This document shows positions 1 to 9,075 of a stretch of DNA of 64,000 bases, in pieces. The first letter of the stretch is position 1; the number at the start of each line of letters is the position of its first letter. The stretch is from Pseudanabaena sp. FACHB-2040 (lineage in GTDB: Bacteria; Cyanobacteriota; Cyanobacteriia; Phormidesmidales; Phormidesmidaceae), in contig NZ_JACJQO010000002.1 of the NCBI RefSeq assembly GCF_014696715.1, forward strand, positions 62,001 through 126,000, in the 5' to 3' direction. Both the position numbers and the translations under genes were made by a program. A model generated the notes under the pieces. It did not search any database, was not told the origin of the DNA, and saw only the letters and a list, made by a program, of their open reading frames with translations.

Positions 1-2
1 TG

Positions 3-896
3 GGTGCTTTTTTCACAGAAGTGGCAACGCTATGGCACATGTTGCTGCACAGAAAATCTGTTTATCATGTTCTATATGGAGACTCAGATTTATGGCTTTT
101 GCCCTTCTTTAAAGGCTGGACTAGAACCAGAAACCTATTGATTGCTTCTTTTCACCAACCTTCGCCGCATCTTAAAGAGCTTGGTGCTATTGAAAGAATT
201 GCAAAAAATTTGGATGGGGTTGTTCTTGTTTCTGAGGCGCAGCGTCCGTATTTTGAGGAAATACTCGATAGACAGCGCGTTTTCGTTGTCCCTCATGGGA
301 TTGATACGGATTTTTTCTGCCCCTCTAATAACAAAGCTGACCAGCCAACCTGCATTACTGTAGGTTCTCATCTGCGTGACTTCAAAACATTAAAGGAAGC
401 TATGCAGCTGGTTTGGCAGGTTAATCCTCAGGTGCGATTTATTGCTGTTGGAACACGCAACAATAAAAAGTGTTTCTTTGATGGTTTAGAGGATGAGAGA
501 ATTCAATTCCTTGAAGGACTAAGCGATGAAGACCTAAAAGCAGCCTATCAAAAAGCCCACTTAGCTGTATTTTCCTTTCAGGAGGCCACCGCAAACAATG
601 CATTGCTGGAAGCAATGGCGTCAGGCTTGCCAGTTGTAGCTACAAACACTGGTGGTATTCCTGAATATGTAGATAGTGAGACTGGTGTTTTGTGCGAACA
701 GGGTAGCCCAGAAGCACTTGCAGAGGGAATGCTCAAGGTTCTAAGCAATCCGGACTATCAAGCTAAACTGTCTAAAGCAGCTCGTACAAAGGCTCTCAGA
801 TATAACTATGCTTCTACTGCAAAACAAATGTCTGAAGTTTATAGAAAGGTTGCCCAACTGCACAAGGTTGGTAGTGAAGTCTTACTTCAAGGTTAG
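3..896 (+). CDS. GT4-type glycosyltransferase, 5' end outside window
   Basis: Transfers a sugar from a nucleotide-sugar donor, probably during assembly of a surface polysaccharide at the inner face of the plasma membrane. The frame is open back to the window edge, so the start at 21 is probably internal and the N-terminal acceptor domain is cut. The visible part is the GT-B donor domain: VVPHGID, a strand/helix unit starting TVGSHLRDFKT, and the donor-sugar motif EAMASGLPVVAT followed by GGIPE, as in Glycos_transf_1. A Wzt-like ABC ATPase begins 75 bp downstream on the same strand, which supports a polysaccharide locus. The specific sugar cannot be told. Confidence 0.9.
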   Translation, partial: GAFFTEVATLWHMLLHRKSVYHVLYGDSDLWLLPFFKGWTRTRNLLIASFHQPSPHLKELGAIERIAKNLDGVVLVSEAQRPYFEEILDRQRVFVVPHGIDTDFFCPSNNKADQPTCITVGSHLRDFKTLKEAMQLVWQVNPQVRFIAVGTRNNKKCFFDGLEDERIQFLEGLSDEDLKAAYQKAHLAVFSFQEATANNALLEAMASGLPVVATNTGGIPEYVDSETGVLCEQGSPEALAEGMLKVLSNPDYQAKLSKAARTKALRYNYASTAKQMSEVYRKVAQLHKVGSEVLLQG

Positions 897-971
897 TCTA
901 AATGCAGGGGTCTAGCACTAGTTTCTTTTGTCCAATCTGCTTGAGATTTAGATGTGTGCGAGGTTACATGA

Positions 972-2246
972 ATGAATAACGAGATTGTTGTTCATAATCT
1001 TGGGAAGTACTTTAGCCAGTACCATACTCATAAACCTGCCACCATTATGGAAGCCGCTCTAGGTGGAGTGCGGCGGATGCATCCTGTTCGTCAGTTCTGG
1101 GCTTTGCGTCATATCAGCTTCACGGTTGGACCTGGTGAAATGTTGGGCGTTATTGGCCATAACGGAGCAGGCAAGTCCACGCTGCTGAGGCTTTTAGGTG
1201 GGGTAGGGCGACCCGACGAAGGACAGATCCGTATGAGAGGTCGGATTGGAGCCTTGTTAGAACTAGGTGCCGGTTTCCACGGAGATTTGTCGGGGCGGGA
1301 GAATGTTTTTGTAATGGCAGTTGTAGCTGGATTAACTCGCCGGGAAGTAGCAAAACGATTTGACTCAATTGTCGAGTTTTCTGAACTGCACGAATTTATT
1401 GATAATCCGGTGCGGACTTATAGCACTGGTATGCAGATGCGGCTAGCATTTTCAGTTGCTGTTCACACAGATCCAGGCACATTACTAGTTGATGAGTTTC
1501 TCTCCGTTGGTGACTTAGCCTTTCAATCTAAATGTTTAAATCAAATCGCTGAACTTAAGCGCCAGGGGTGTGCGATTGTTTTGATATCTCACGATACTGC
1601 CCAAGTTGAGCAAATGTGCGATCGCGTCTTGTGGTTGCGGCAGGGGCAGGCAGTTGCCTATGGAACGGTTCCTGTTGTGGTTGGTCAGTATGTGACTGAA
1701 ATGCGTACTGAAACGCTGCAGCGTACCCCTCAGCGGCCGCCTCAGCTTACCCGCTCCGGCCAGGAACTCAAGGTGAACGAAAATCGCTTTGGCTCTCAAG
1801 AAGTCGAGATCCTTGATGTGCAATTGTTACCTGGGGATCATATTGACGGAGGCGACCCACTTTGTGTTGAAATTACTTATAACGCTCCCAATAAAATGGA
1901 ATCCGTTATCTTCTCTATTTCAATTAATCGAGAAGATGATGTTGTGTGCTTGGATGAAAATACACAAAACATAGGGCCTCGGCTCCCTCTTGAGCAGGGG
2001 AAAGGGAAAATAAAGTTTTACTGTGAGCGGCTTGATCTATGCAGTGGCAAGTATTCTGTTAACGTTGGTATTTTTGAGCAAACTTGGCAGTATGCTTATG
2101 ACTACCATTGGCATGCTTACCCACTGTGGGTAAGGGCTCAGAGTATTAGTAAAGCTGTTTTGGCTCCTCCTATTCGGTGGGAAGTTGCCAATCTGGTGAG
2201 TACAACAGGTAGGCGGCTCGATGAAGGAGGCAGTTTCTTAGAATGA
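972..2246 (+). CDS. Polysaccharide-export ABC transporter ATP-binding protein (Wzt-like)
   Basis: ATPase subunit of an ABC exporter that moves lipid-linked polysaccharide (O-antigen or teichoic-acid type) across the plasma membrane. Walker A is GHNGAGKS at about residues 62-69, the signature is STGMQ at about 151-155, and Walker B is LLVDEF at about 171-176. After about residue 255 a beta-rich C-terminal extension of roughly 165 residues follows, the layout of Wzt proteins whose C-domain binds the glycan end. At 424 aa the length fits that class. The permease (Wzm) is not in the window and should lie upstream. The start ATG is preferred over TTG choices because it begins the conserved N-terminus. 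Confidence 0.92.
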   Translation: MNNEIVVHNLGKYFSQYHTHKPATIMEAALGGVRRMHPVRQFWALRHISFTVGPGEMLGVIGHNGAGKSTLLRLLGGVGRPDEGQIRMRGRIGALLELGAGFHGDLSGRENVFVMAVVAGLTRREVAKRFDSIVEFSELHEFIDNPVRTYSTGMQMRLAFSVAVHTDPGTLLVDEFLSVGDLAFQSKCLNQIAELKRQGCAIVLISHDTAQVEQMCDRVLWLRQGQAVAYGTVPVVVGQYVTEMRTETLQRTPQRPPQLTRSGQELKVNENRFGSQEVEILDVQLLPGDHIDGGDPLCVEITYNAPNKMESVIFSISINREDDVVCLDENTQNIGPRLPLEQGKGKIKFYCERLDLCSGKYSVNVGIFEQTWQYAYDYHWHAYPLWVRAQSISKAVLAPPIRWEVANLVSTTGRRLDEGGSFLE

Positions 2247-2319
2247 AACGCTTCACCTCAACGCTAAACTGTCTATACGCATTCAAATACACGCATTCGG
2301 AACATCCACAAAAGAAATT

Positions 2320-3789
2320 CTAAGGGTCTGAATGCTGCTCCAAGCCCTGCGTCCCTTTGCTCCCTGGCAGTTCTTCAATCATTCTGCTTTGGCACTGCTT
2401 CACAAACTCGTGCGCGATCGCAAAGCTCCCTCCCCAATGCATATGCACATAGGACGCATGAACCCGATGGATGTGCCAGCCTTCTTCAGTGGGGGAGCGA
2501 CTGCCATCGTAGGGGCATAGGCGGTAGAGCGGAACAGCTGTTAAGGTCGTTTGCCTGGAGCGGTGAAACTCGTGACCCTGTGCCTGAATGTTCTTGGGTA
2601 ATAGGGAACTGGCCTGTAGGGCTTCGACCTGCCGATACCCCAGCGTTAGCCGCTGGCCCATTTCAATGGCAGTTGGCAGTACCCCGACCATAGGCCAAAC
2701 ATTGCCTGCAAAATCGGCAATGCTCTGGCAGAGGTACATCAAACCGCCGCATTCGGCGTAGGTAGGGATGTTTGCTTGAACAGCTTGTTTGACCTGCTGC
2801 AGAACGGTTTTATTTGCAGAGAGCGCTTCGGCAAAAACTTCTGGAAAGCCGCCGCCAAAATAGAGGCCCTGGATGTTTTCGGGAAGGGATTTGTCCTTTA
2901 GAGGGCTCCAGTAAACCAGCTCGGCTCCGAGGGCAGCAAGGATTTCCAGATTGTCGGGGTAGTAGAAGCTGAAGGCCGAGTCGTGTGCGATCGCAATCCT
3001 AGGCTGGTGGATGGGTGGATGGGTGGATGGGTAGATGGGTGGGTGAGTAGATGGGGAAAGAAGGGAGGAGGCGTAGGGAGGCTCGATTGGGGTGTGAGGG
3101 GGGTGCTCTAGTTTTAGCAAGGGCTCTAACTGTTGCCAGTCGAAGCACTGCTCTCCTAAGTCAGCCAGCTGATCGGTGATTTGACGCAGTTCGGGCAGTT
3201 CGGCGGTGGGCACTAGGCCTAGGTGGCGGTCAGGAATGGTGATGCTTTCTTGGCGGCGAAGGACACCGAGGATGGGTAGGTTGAGGGGAGTCAGGGCGGC
3301 TTTGAGCAGGTCTAGGTGGCGATCGCTACCGACGCGATTGAGCACCACTCCAGCGAACTGTAGGCGCGGGTCAAACGTGCGGTAGCCGTGGACGATGGCA
3401 GCAGCGGAGCGAGAAAGGCGACTGCAGTCGATGACTAAAAGGATCGGCAGATCGAGCAGTCGGGCGATGTGGGCGGTGCTGGCAAAGTCATGCGCGCCTG
3501 AAGCCCCGTCAAACAGGCCCATAACTCCCTCCACTAAGGCATATTCTGCATCCCGGCTGTAGTAGGCGTAGGATTTGGGAATGTAAGCTTCGGAGGTGAG
3601 AACCGGATCGAGGTTATAGGCGGGCCGCCTGGTGACGTAGCGGTGAAACATAGGGTCAATGTAGTCTGGCCCCACCTTAAATGACTGCACCCGCTGGGAG
3701 CGGCGACCCAAAGCGGCTAGCAACGCCAGGGTAACCGTCGTTTTGCCTGCACCGCTGCGCTCCCCTGCAATAATTAAGCCGCCCATCAC
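2320..3789 (-). CDS. cobB: Cobyrinic acid a,c-diamide synthase
   Basis: Glutamine-dependent amidation of the a- and c-carboxylates of cobyrinate in cobalamin synthesis (CbiA/CobB family). The N-terminal P-loop domain starts GERSGAGKTT (about residues 9-18). The C-terminal class I glutaminase-like domain begins near residue 264 and carries the nucleophile Cys in YAECGG (about Cys347). The 489 aa length is slightly above usual, because the linker (about residues 245-262) is low-complexity Ser/Thr/His/Pro sequence encoded by an 8-bp tandem repeat (3001-3060). Its start lies 46 bp from the end of the hydrolase gene on the same strand. The anaerobic name cbiA is equally possible. Confidence 0.93.
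   Translation of the reverse strand: MMGGLIIAGERSGAGKTTVTLALLAALGRRSQRVQSFKVGPDYIDPMFHRYVTRRPAYNLDPVLTSEAYIPKSYAYYSRDAEYALVEGVMGLFDGASGAHDFASTAHIARLLDLPILLVIDCSRLSRSAAAIVHGYRTFDPRLQFAGVVLNRVGSDRHLDLLKAALTPLNLPILGVLRRQESITIPDRHLGLVPTAELPELRQITDQLADLGEQCFDWQQLEPLLKLEHPPHTPIEPPYASSLLSPSTHPPIYPSTHPPIHQPRIAIAHDSAFSFYYPDNLEILAALGAELVYWSPLKDKSLPENIQGLYFGGGFPEVFAEALSANKTVLQQVKQAVQANIPTYAECGGLMYLCQSIADFAGNVWPMVGVLPTAIEMGQRLTLGYRQVEALQASSLLPKNIQAQGHEFHRSRQTTLTAVPLYRLCPYDGSRSPTEEGWHIHRVHASYVHMHWGGSFAIAHEFVKQCQSRMIEELPGSKGTQGLEQHSDP
3001..3060. repeat. 8-bp tandem repeat inside cobB linker
   Basis: Six or so copies of GGATGGGT and close variants run in tandem on the + strand and are translated from the minus strand as Pro/Thr/His-rich linker between the two CobB domains. 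The unit is not a multiple of three, so gain or loss of one copy would shift the reading frame. Related GGATGGGT and TGGGAGAG runs occur in non-coding DNA near 6550-6625 and 16940-16960. Confidence 0.85.
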
Positions 3790-3835
3790 TTCGTAGGGTA
3801 GGCACTGCCCACCCGGAAAACGTCAAAGCCCAATT

Positions 3836-5716
3836 TTAAGGGGTGGCGGCAGGGTCTTTGCTGATGGCCTCCAGCATTTCGTGCTTCGTTTCCTGCAGAT
3901 TGTGCTTCTGAATGTCGACTCGGTAGCGAATAGGCGAAAGCAGGCCCTGCACCCCCTTATCGCGGCACTGCATATGCAGCTTGCTGAGCGCAGCATGGGG
4001 GTCGTAGGCCAGCTTGCTGTCGCTATCAAGAGTCTTGAGATAGCCAGTAAAGCCTAAGAAGGCAATTCGGTAGAGCATCTGCTGGCTAAACTCGCCTTGG
4101 AAATAGCCGCCATGCACATCCCGTTTACCAAAGGCGTAGTCAAGGGTGAGCTGCAGATAATCAAGCCACCGCAGCGGTCCTTTGGCTTTGGCCCGAGTCA
4201 AGATTCCTTGCGGAGTTTTAGAGCGTTGCTGGTCGCGCACTGAGAAGGTGACATCTTTATAGTCGGTGCAGTCAAAGAAGGTGAAGAAGTCAGAGACCGT
4301 TACTCGGTCTTTGTTCAGCCGAGTCTGATCTTTAAACAAATCAGCTAGCGTCAGGCAGCGAGTCTTAGCCGAGCGCTGATGGGTGAGAAACAGCCAATCA
4401 AGCACTTTTTCAGGGGACTGTGCGATCGCATCCTCCATAGAAATGCCGGGAGAAAAGTATTGATCGAGCACATTCAGGTTGACAATGCCATAGTCCTGCC
4501 GAGACTGATACGTTGAGCGAACTGCCACGTTGCCCAGCCGGTAGCCGCGCGCCTGGGTGCGACTGGGAAAAGCGATGTAGTTAGCAGTAGTCGAAGCAAT
4601 GCGCAGAGCAATATCGCCCTCACTGCTAAATAGGTAAGACTCAGCAAACCGCCGCAGCGAAGAGTCTAAAAAGTTGGCCCGGCTGCTGATAATCGTCAGC
4701 ACCGGAATGTCAGGTGAGGCCAACACTAACCGCCCCAGGCAAAACACGTAGCCGATTTCAGCCGTTGGATCTTTTTGGATAGACCGGCTGTCAAACACGT
4801 CAGATAAAATCCGCACTACGTTGGTCACCACAAAGGCTCCCATGCTGTGGCCGACAAAGGAAAGCTTGATCTTGCCCTCAGGGGCCTCTTCCCAATAGTT
4901 TAAAGCGGCGGCAGAGGCATCGGGATGGTCAGGGTTTTCTGCCGCAATATCTTTGGCCCTGCGCTCGACCAGCTTCTGATCCAGCAGCCTGATCATTTCC
5001 ACCAGATCTAGCACACCAAAATTGTTGGCCCGGTAGTTGTCGCGGAAGTAGACAATCAGCCGCATGATCACCAGCGCCAGTATTAGCGCACCCAGCAAGA
5101 TCAAGCCAGAAAGCCCCAGCGCCAGCACAAACCCGAGCCAAGTGCGCGCCACGGGAAACAGCTGAAGGATCAGCAATGCGATCGCACCAACAACACCGCC
5201 AATCAACAGATCCCGAGGCAGCGGCGGCAGCGCCGAAAAAGCTTCTTTCAAGCGCCCCGGCTCAACATTTTCAGAAGGCCAGCGATAGCCAATAAACACC
5301 TTATTGGCGTAGCTAGAAATGGCCCCATCGTAGCTATTGATGTACTGAAAAATGTCCTTGTACCAGTTCCTCACCGACCCGCGACTGGTGTTGTAGCCAT
5401 GCACAGCAATAACCAGTTCTGGGGCTGTCGCGCTCTGCTGATGGATGCGGTAAAGGTGGTCAGCAATTTCCTCAAGGCCCTGCTCTGCATTCTCCATATC
5501 CTGTGGGTCAGACTCATACGCATCCTCGATATTAGGAGGGGCGTTGCTCATGACAAAATAGCCAGGAATGGTCGCCTTACTGGGAGAGCTGCTCAGCACC
5601 TCGACTAGCTGCACCGCATTATTTTCGCCAGCTTTATCTGGCTCAAAAGACAGGTGCTGAACGGTTGGATCATCTCTAAAGACCAATCTTTCAATGGTAA
5701 AAGGCAGTGGTTTCAT
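3836..5716 (-). CDS. Membrane-anchored alpha/beta hydrolase-like protein
   Basis: Predicted serine hydrolase of unknown substrate, held in a membrane. The oxyanion-side strand reads VIAVHGYNTSRG (about 102-113) and the nucleophile elbow is GHSMG (about 289-293, Ser291), a pattern seen in DUF900-type alpha/beta hydrolases. Two hydrophobic spans at about 170-188 and 195-224 lie between these motifs, so a transmembrane hairpin interrupts the hydrolase core. The C-terminal third (about 330-626) has no motif I recognise. Same strand as cobB but no functional link is evident. A lipase/esterase role is only inference. Confidence 0.75.
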   Translation of the reverse strand: MKPLPFTIERLVFRDDPTVQHLSFEPDKAGENNAVQLVEVLSSSPSKATIPGYFVMSNAPPNIEDAYESDPQDMENAEQGLEEIADHLYRIHQQSATAPELVIAVHGYNTSRGSVRNWYKDIFQYINSYDGAISSYANKVFIGYRWPSENVEPGRLKEAFSALPPLPRDLLIGGVVGAIALLILQLFPVARTWLGFVLALGLSGLILLGALILALVIMRLIVYFRDNYRANNFGVLDLVEMIRLLDQKLVERRAKDIAAENPDHPDASAAALNYWEEAPEGKIKLSFVGHSMGAFVVTNVVRILSDVFDSRSIQKDPTAEIGYVFCLGRLVLASPDIPVLTIISSRANFLDSSLRRFAESYLFSSEGDIALRIASTTANYIAFPSRTQARGYRLGNVAVRSTYQSRQDYGIVNLNVLDQYFSPGISMEDAIAQSPEKVLDWLFLTHQRSAKTRCLTLADLFKDQTRLNKDRVTVSDFFTFFDCTDYKDVTFSVRDQQRSKTPQGILTRAKAKGPLRWLDYLQLTLDYAFGKRDVHGGYFQGEFSQQMLYRIAFLGFTGYLKTLDSDSKLAYDPHAALSKLHMQCRDKGVQGLLSPIRYRVDIQKHNLQETKHEMLEAISKDPAATP

Positions 5717-5842
5717 AACATGTAGCCCCTGATTTGAGCGAAAAGGTACACCCTATTGCTTGGAATCAACGTTAACCGACAGATTCCGGGCAGCCATGCT
5801 AGGTTCATGAAATGTAGACTCTACCAGCATCCTTAAACCCCT

Positions 5843-6535
5843 ATGGCTGAGGTTGAAATTTTCAGTGCTGCCGTCTGCCCCTTCGCTCAGCGTAGCCGCC
5901 TGGTGCTGCTGGCCAAAGGCGTAGAGTTTGAAGTTACCGAGATCGATCTGCAAAACAAACCTGCTAATTTTTTAGATATTTCTCCCTATGGCAAAGTGCC
6001 GGTCCTGATTCACGGGTCAAACCGGGTTTGGGAATCGGCGATCGTCAACGAATACCTAGAAGAGGTCTTTCCCCAACCGGCACTGCTGCCCTCAGAGCCG
6101 GGTCAGCGTGCGATCGCACGTATTTGGATCGACTTTGCCAATACCAAGCTCATTCCCGCCTTCTACAAACTGCTGCTGAGCCAGGAACCCGAAAAACAGC
6201 AAGAGTGGGCCGAAGAGATTCGCAAACACCTCATATTTATTGAGCAGGAAGGGCTATGCAAGCTCTCAGTAGGCCCCTTCTGGCTAGGCGATACGGTCAG
6301 CCTCGTAGACTTTTCCTACTACCCGTGGTTCGAGCGCTGGTCAGCCCTAGAGCACTACCGAGGCGTGACAGTACCCGCAGAGTGTACCCGGCTACAACAG
6401 TGGTGGCAGACCATGAAGGATCTAGAGCCAGTCAAAGCAACCGCCTATCCAGGCGACTACCACATTGAGCAATACTCCAAATACGCAGCAGGCACCGCGA
6501 TGGGAACCACGGCTAAGGAGATTCGGCGCTATTGA
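5843..6535 (+). CDS. Glutathione S-transferase family protein
   Basis: Soluble thiol transferase of the thioredoxin-fold GST superfamily. The N-terminal domain has CPFAQRSR (Cys12, about residues 12-19), the cysteine active site of omega-like classes rather than the Ser/Tyr of classical GSTs. KVPVL and ESAIVNEYL are the glutathione-binding cis-Pro and ES motifs. The helical C-domain (about 85-215) is complete; 230 aa is normal length. The gene is divergent from the hydrolase gene (127 bp between starts), so regulation may be shared. The substrate is unknown. Confidence 0.9.
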   Translation: MAEVEIFSAAVCPFAQRSRLVLLAKGVEFEVTEIDLQNKPANFLDISPYGKVPVLIHGSNRVWESAIVNEYLEEVFPQPALLPSEPGQRAIARIWIDFANTKLIPAFYKLLLSQEPEKQQEWAEEIRKHLIFIEQEGLCKLSVGPFWLGDTVSLVDFSYYPWFERWSALEHYRGVTVPAECTRLQQWWQTMKDLEPVKATAYPGDYHIEQYSKYAAGTAMGTTAKEIRRY

Positions 6536-6547
6536 GGAGGCGGTGGG

Positions 6548-6625
6548 AGGGGTGGGAGAGTGATGAGTGGGAGAGTGGGAGAGTGGGAGAGTAAGTATAT
6601 CCCATCTACCCATCCACCCCCTTCC
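6548..6625. repeat. Short tandem GAGTGGGA / CCATCCA-type repeats
   Basis: Three tandem copies of GAGTGGGA (about 6564-6592) are followed by CCCATCTACCCATCCACCC, the reverse complement of the 8-bp repeat found inside cobB. It lies just after the GST stop codon. No coding role seen. Confidence 0.7.
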
Positions 6626-6631
6626 CTTTCC

Positions 6632-6838
6632 CTAGCTCTGCCTGCGTGTTATCACGCTAATGTGCTCCCCGCCTCTGCCAGTAGGGATGGGGTCGAGCCA
6701 GGAGATGCGATCGCAATAATGCAGCACCGCCATGCGGTTGATCGCCTCAACAACAGCGGCATAGTCGCCCAGCAAAATGTGGCAGAGTTTTTCGGGCTGG
6801 TAAGAAGATAGTTGGAAAGATGAGGCGTCGTCTCCAGC
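6632..6838 (-). pseudogene. Decayed copy of a small conserved protein gene
   Basis: Read on the minus strand, this frame encodes about 68 residues containing LCHILLGDY, INRMAVLHYCDR and a C-terminal GEHISVITRR. It closely matches the intact 78-aa gene at 33248-33484. It has no usable start codon, and an in-frame TAA sits at 6839-6841 where the intact copy has about 95 further bases including the ATG. An internal deletion probably removed the start. Conserved flanking DNA, including a hairpin, continues to about 6958. Confidence 0.7.
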
Positions 6839-6865
6839 TTACCTACGCCAAGTTGGGATGATTTG

Positions 6866-6899
6866 GGGGATTTGAGAAGGTGCAACTTCTCTCTTCCCC
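6866..6899. other. Conserved hairpin upstream of small-gene copy 1
   Basis: GAGAAG (6874-6879), loop GTGCAA, CTTCTC (6886-6891), extended outward by GGGG/CCCC pairing across a short internal loop. The same hairpin with a changed loop sits at 33616-33649 in front of the intact paralogue. It could be a leader structure, a terminator of something lost, or part of a mobile unit. Confidence 0.6.
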
Positions 6900-6996
6900 G
6901 ACCAGAATCATTCTCCGCAAAAAGAGCATACAAGATGCACCAGGGGAGTTCAACCGTATTGTCATATTCCTTGGCGATCACTCTTCTCAATCGCAA

Positions 6997-7040
6997 GTAC
7001 CGTAGGATGGGCACGCTTTGCTTTGCCCATCCTACGGTAC
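6997..7040. repeat. Palindromic dispersed repeat, copy A
   Basis: Two perfect 17-bp arms, GTACCGTAGGATGGGCA (6997-7013) and its reverse complement (7024-7040), flank a 10-nt loop. This is the short form of the GTAGGATGGGC family also present at 20606, 21847, 23397 and 26166. It ends 11 bp from the stop codon of the ATPase gene and could fold as its terminator. Confidence 0.85.
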
Positions 7041-7050
7041 CTCGTCAAAC

Positions 7051-8610
7051 TTAATTGAGGGAGTTTGGGAAGTAGCAATTCAAATCCTTGTACTCGTCGT
7101 GGTCAGGAAAAGGATAGACGCGCAGCTTGCGATTGACTTTAATGTTGAGCTTCCGATAAAACATTGGGTGAATCACACAGGTATCGGTCACCATCAACGG
7201 CAATCTTCCCTCCATGCTGTATTCAAAATCAGCCTCAGCATAGCCTGCCTTTTCATCTAGATGCCGAACTCGTCCGACGATACCCAACTCAGCAACTAGT
7301 TGACGAAACGACAAAGGAGAATATTCACCGGGAGGCCATTCAGATGCAGTAAGGGGCGCACGTTTATCGAGTTCGTTACCCGTGAAGATCATGGGTAGCC
7401 CAGAGAGAGCTTCTACAATACGCCCAACTTTGGGGTAGACCGAGCTGTAAGAATTGATAACCTCTTCAGCCAAGTCGCATTGACCTTGATAAATCGCATC
7501 TACGATGTCGTTAGGACGAAAGTGAGGAAATGACTTTTCGGCCAGTGCCTGCTTTGCGATCGCATTTGACAACACTATCAGCTGGCGAGGACGCATCTGG
7601 GTATGCCTCAGCAGGTAAGGAAATGTTAGCTCAGGCACGCCCTGACGATTTCTCAAGCTTGTGCCAAAGTACGGATACCAAAGCTTCTCCAGCACATCCT
7701 CGTGGCTGTCCCAATCAATGGCTTTAGAAGCCGGATCGAGCTTGCCAATTGCCTGGAGATAAGTGTAAAACCGCCAGCTGATCAACCGCATCAGATCTTT
7801 GGGTCGCCAATGGAGATAAACCACATTGCGAACAAACTTGAGCGGGTTAAGCACCATCTCCTCTTTGAGGTAAGGAAACACTTCATCCATCAGAAACAGC
7901 TTGAGGTGAAGGCCCCGTATCCCATAATCTCGGTTAAAGTCAGAGCCAAACTGGATGAGGGCAGCAATCGCCCGCATCATGGCAACATCATTAACAGCGT
8001 AATTTTCCAGAGTGTCAATGGAGAGAATCACAGGTTTTTTGCGCGCTAGCTCAAGCACTGCTTTCTGCCCAGCCTGTATGCGATCGTCTGAGAGAATGTC
8101 CTCCAGCTCGTCCCAGAGGTCATTTTCAGTTTTTAGTAAGCGATTGAGCAAAGATTTAAGGGCATGACGGATAAAGGTAGAGAGCCTGCCACTTTTGTCT
8201 CCAAAAATACAGGCTGCCCGGATACGTACATCCTGATCCTTTAGCTCCCGGAAGATGATTGACCAGATGACAAAGCTCCAAACTTTAGCAATGCGAGGAA
8301 TTGCGATCTCGCGGCTTTGGGTTGCAGTTGAGGCAATGTCTTGCAGCACCTGCTCAAAGGCAACAGGTTCATCGACATCAATCGCTGTGGCTCGGCGGAA
8401 CCGCTTTTGAAAGGAAAAGAATTGAGATAAAGCAGTTTTCCCAGAGCCTCTTCGCCCAACAATGAGGAAAACTTTAGGGTCGAGGGCAACCTCGTTAAAC
8501 CAAGTGTGGTAGAAGAAATACTTGCTGTACTCACCTTGGAGAAGCTTGAGTTCCGACTCGCAATCTGCTTCACCGAAAGGGCTAAAGTGCTCCGCGACTT
8601 CCCGATCCAT
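7051..8610 (-). CDS. P-loop ATPase, Sll1717-like
   Basis: Predicted cytosolic NTPase of unknown role, resembling the cyanobacterial Sll1717-type P-loop ATPases. Walker A is GRRGSGKT at about residues 52-59; a Walker B-like strand VILSIDTLE follows near residue 210. The rest is mostly helical, with FVRNVVYLHWRPKDL and MRPRQLIVLSNAIA segments like the lid region of STAND or KAP-type ATPases. No effector domain is visible inside the protein and no partner gene is adjacent; it stands alone between a repeat and a long gene-free stretch. A role in defence or stress signalling is possible but only inferred from family architecture. Confidence 0.75.
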   Translation of the reverse strand: MDREVAEHFSPFGEADCESELKLLQGEYSKYFFYHTWFNEVALDPKVFLIVGRRGSGKTALSQFFSFQKRFRRATAIDVDEPVAFEQVLQDIASTATQSREIAIPRIAKVWSFVIWSIIFRELKDQDVRIRAACIFGDKSGRLSTFIRHALKSLLNRLLKTENDLWDELEDILSDDRIQAGQKAVLELARKKPVILSIDTLENYAVNDVAMMRAIAALIQFGSDFNRDYGIRGLHLKLFLMDEVFPYLKEEMVLNPLKFVRNVVYLHWRPKDLMRLISWRFYTYLQAIGKLDPASKAIDWDSHEDVLEKLWYPYFGTSLRNRQGVPELTFPYLLRHTQMRPRQLIVLSNAIAKQALAEKSFPHFRPNDIVDAIYQGQCDLAEEVINSYSSVYPKVGRIVEALSGLPMIFTGNELDKRAPLTASEWPPGEYSPLSFRQLVAELGIVGRVRHLDEKAGYAEADFEYSMEGRLPLMVTDTCVIHPMFYRKLNIKVNRKLRVYPFPDHDEYKDLNCYFPNSLN

Positions 8611-9075
8611 GTTGGGGGTTCCTCATAGGTGAAGGCCAAGGAATCTATCTGCTTCTTCGCCCAGCAGCCTACCCAAAGTTTGAGTCAGCTCAAGCCTCTC
8701 TAGAGCCAACAGATGTACTCAGCTAAGAGGAGCGACCACGGGTCTGACCCTATCGAAAAAAGCAGAGATCCTTGGATATAACCATAGCCAGCTTGCCAAT
8801 GGACCAGTCAAGATTTGTGCCAGATGTGCGATTGGCCAGCTTCGCGATCGCTTGAGGATAACTTACATTCTGTACAATTTTGATACTAATAGAGCATCAG
8901 ATTTGGCGAGTTGAGACGCCAAGTTGAGGGCACTTAGTACCCTTCTCTTGGCTGTTTCAGCAACAAGTTGGCTAGCCCAGCAAGACAAGGTGATTTCTGC
9001 ATTGCAGCGGTAGCTTTAGCTTCAGTAGTTAACTATAGTAGACAAATTCAAAGCCCCTTCCTAGGAATAACCTCA
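8611..9075. other. Gene-free stretch
   Basis: Holds the divergent upstream regions of the ATPase gene and the small gene at 9076, plus a HIP1 octamer near 8846. I see no RNA gene, repeat or convincing short coding frame. Confidence 0.5.
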
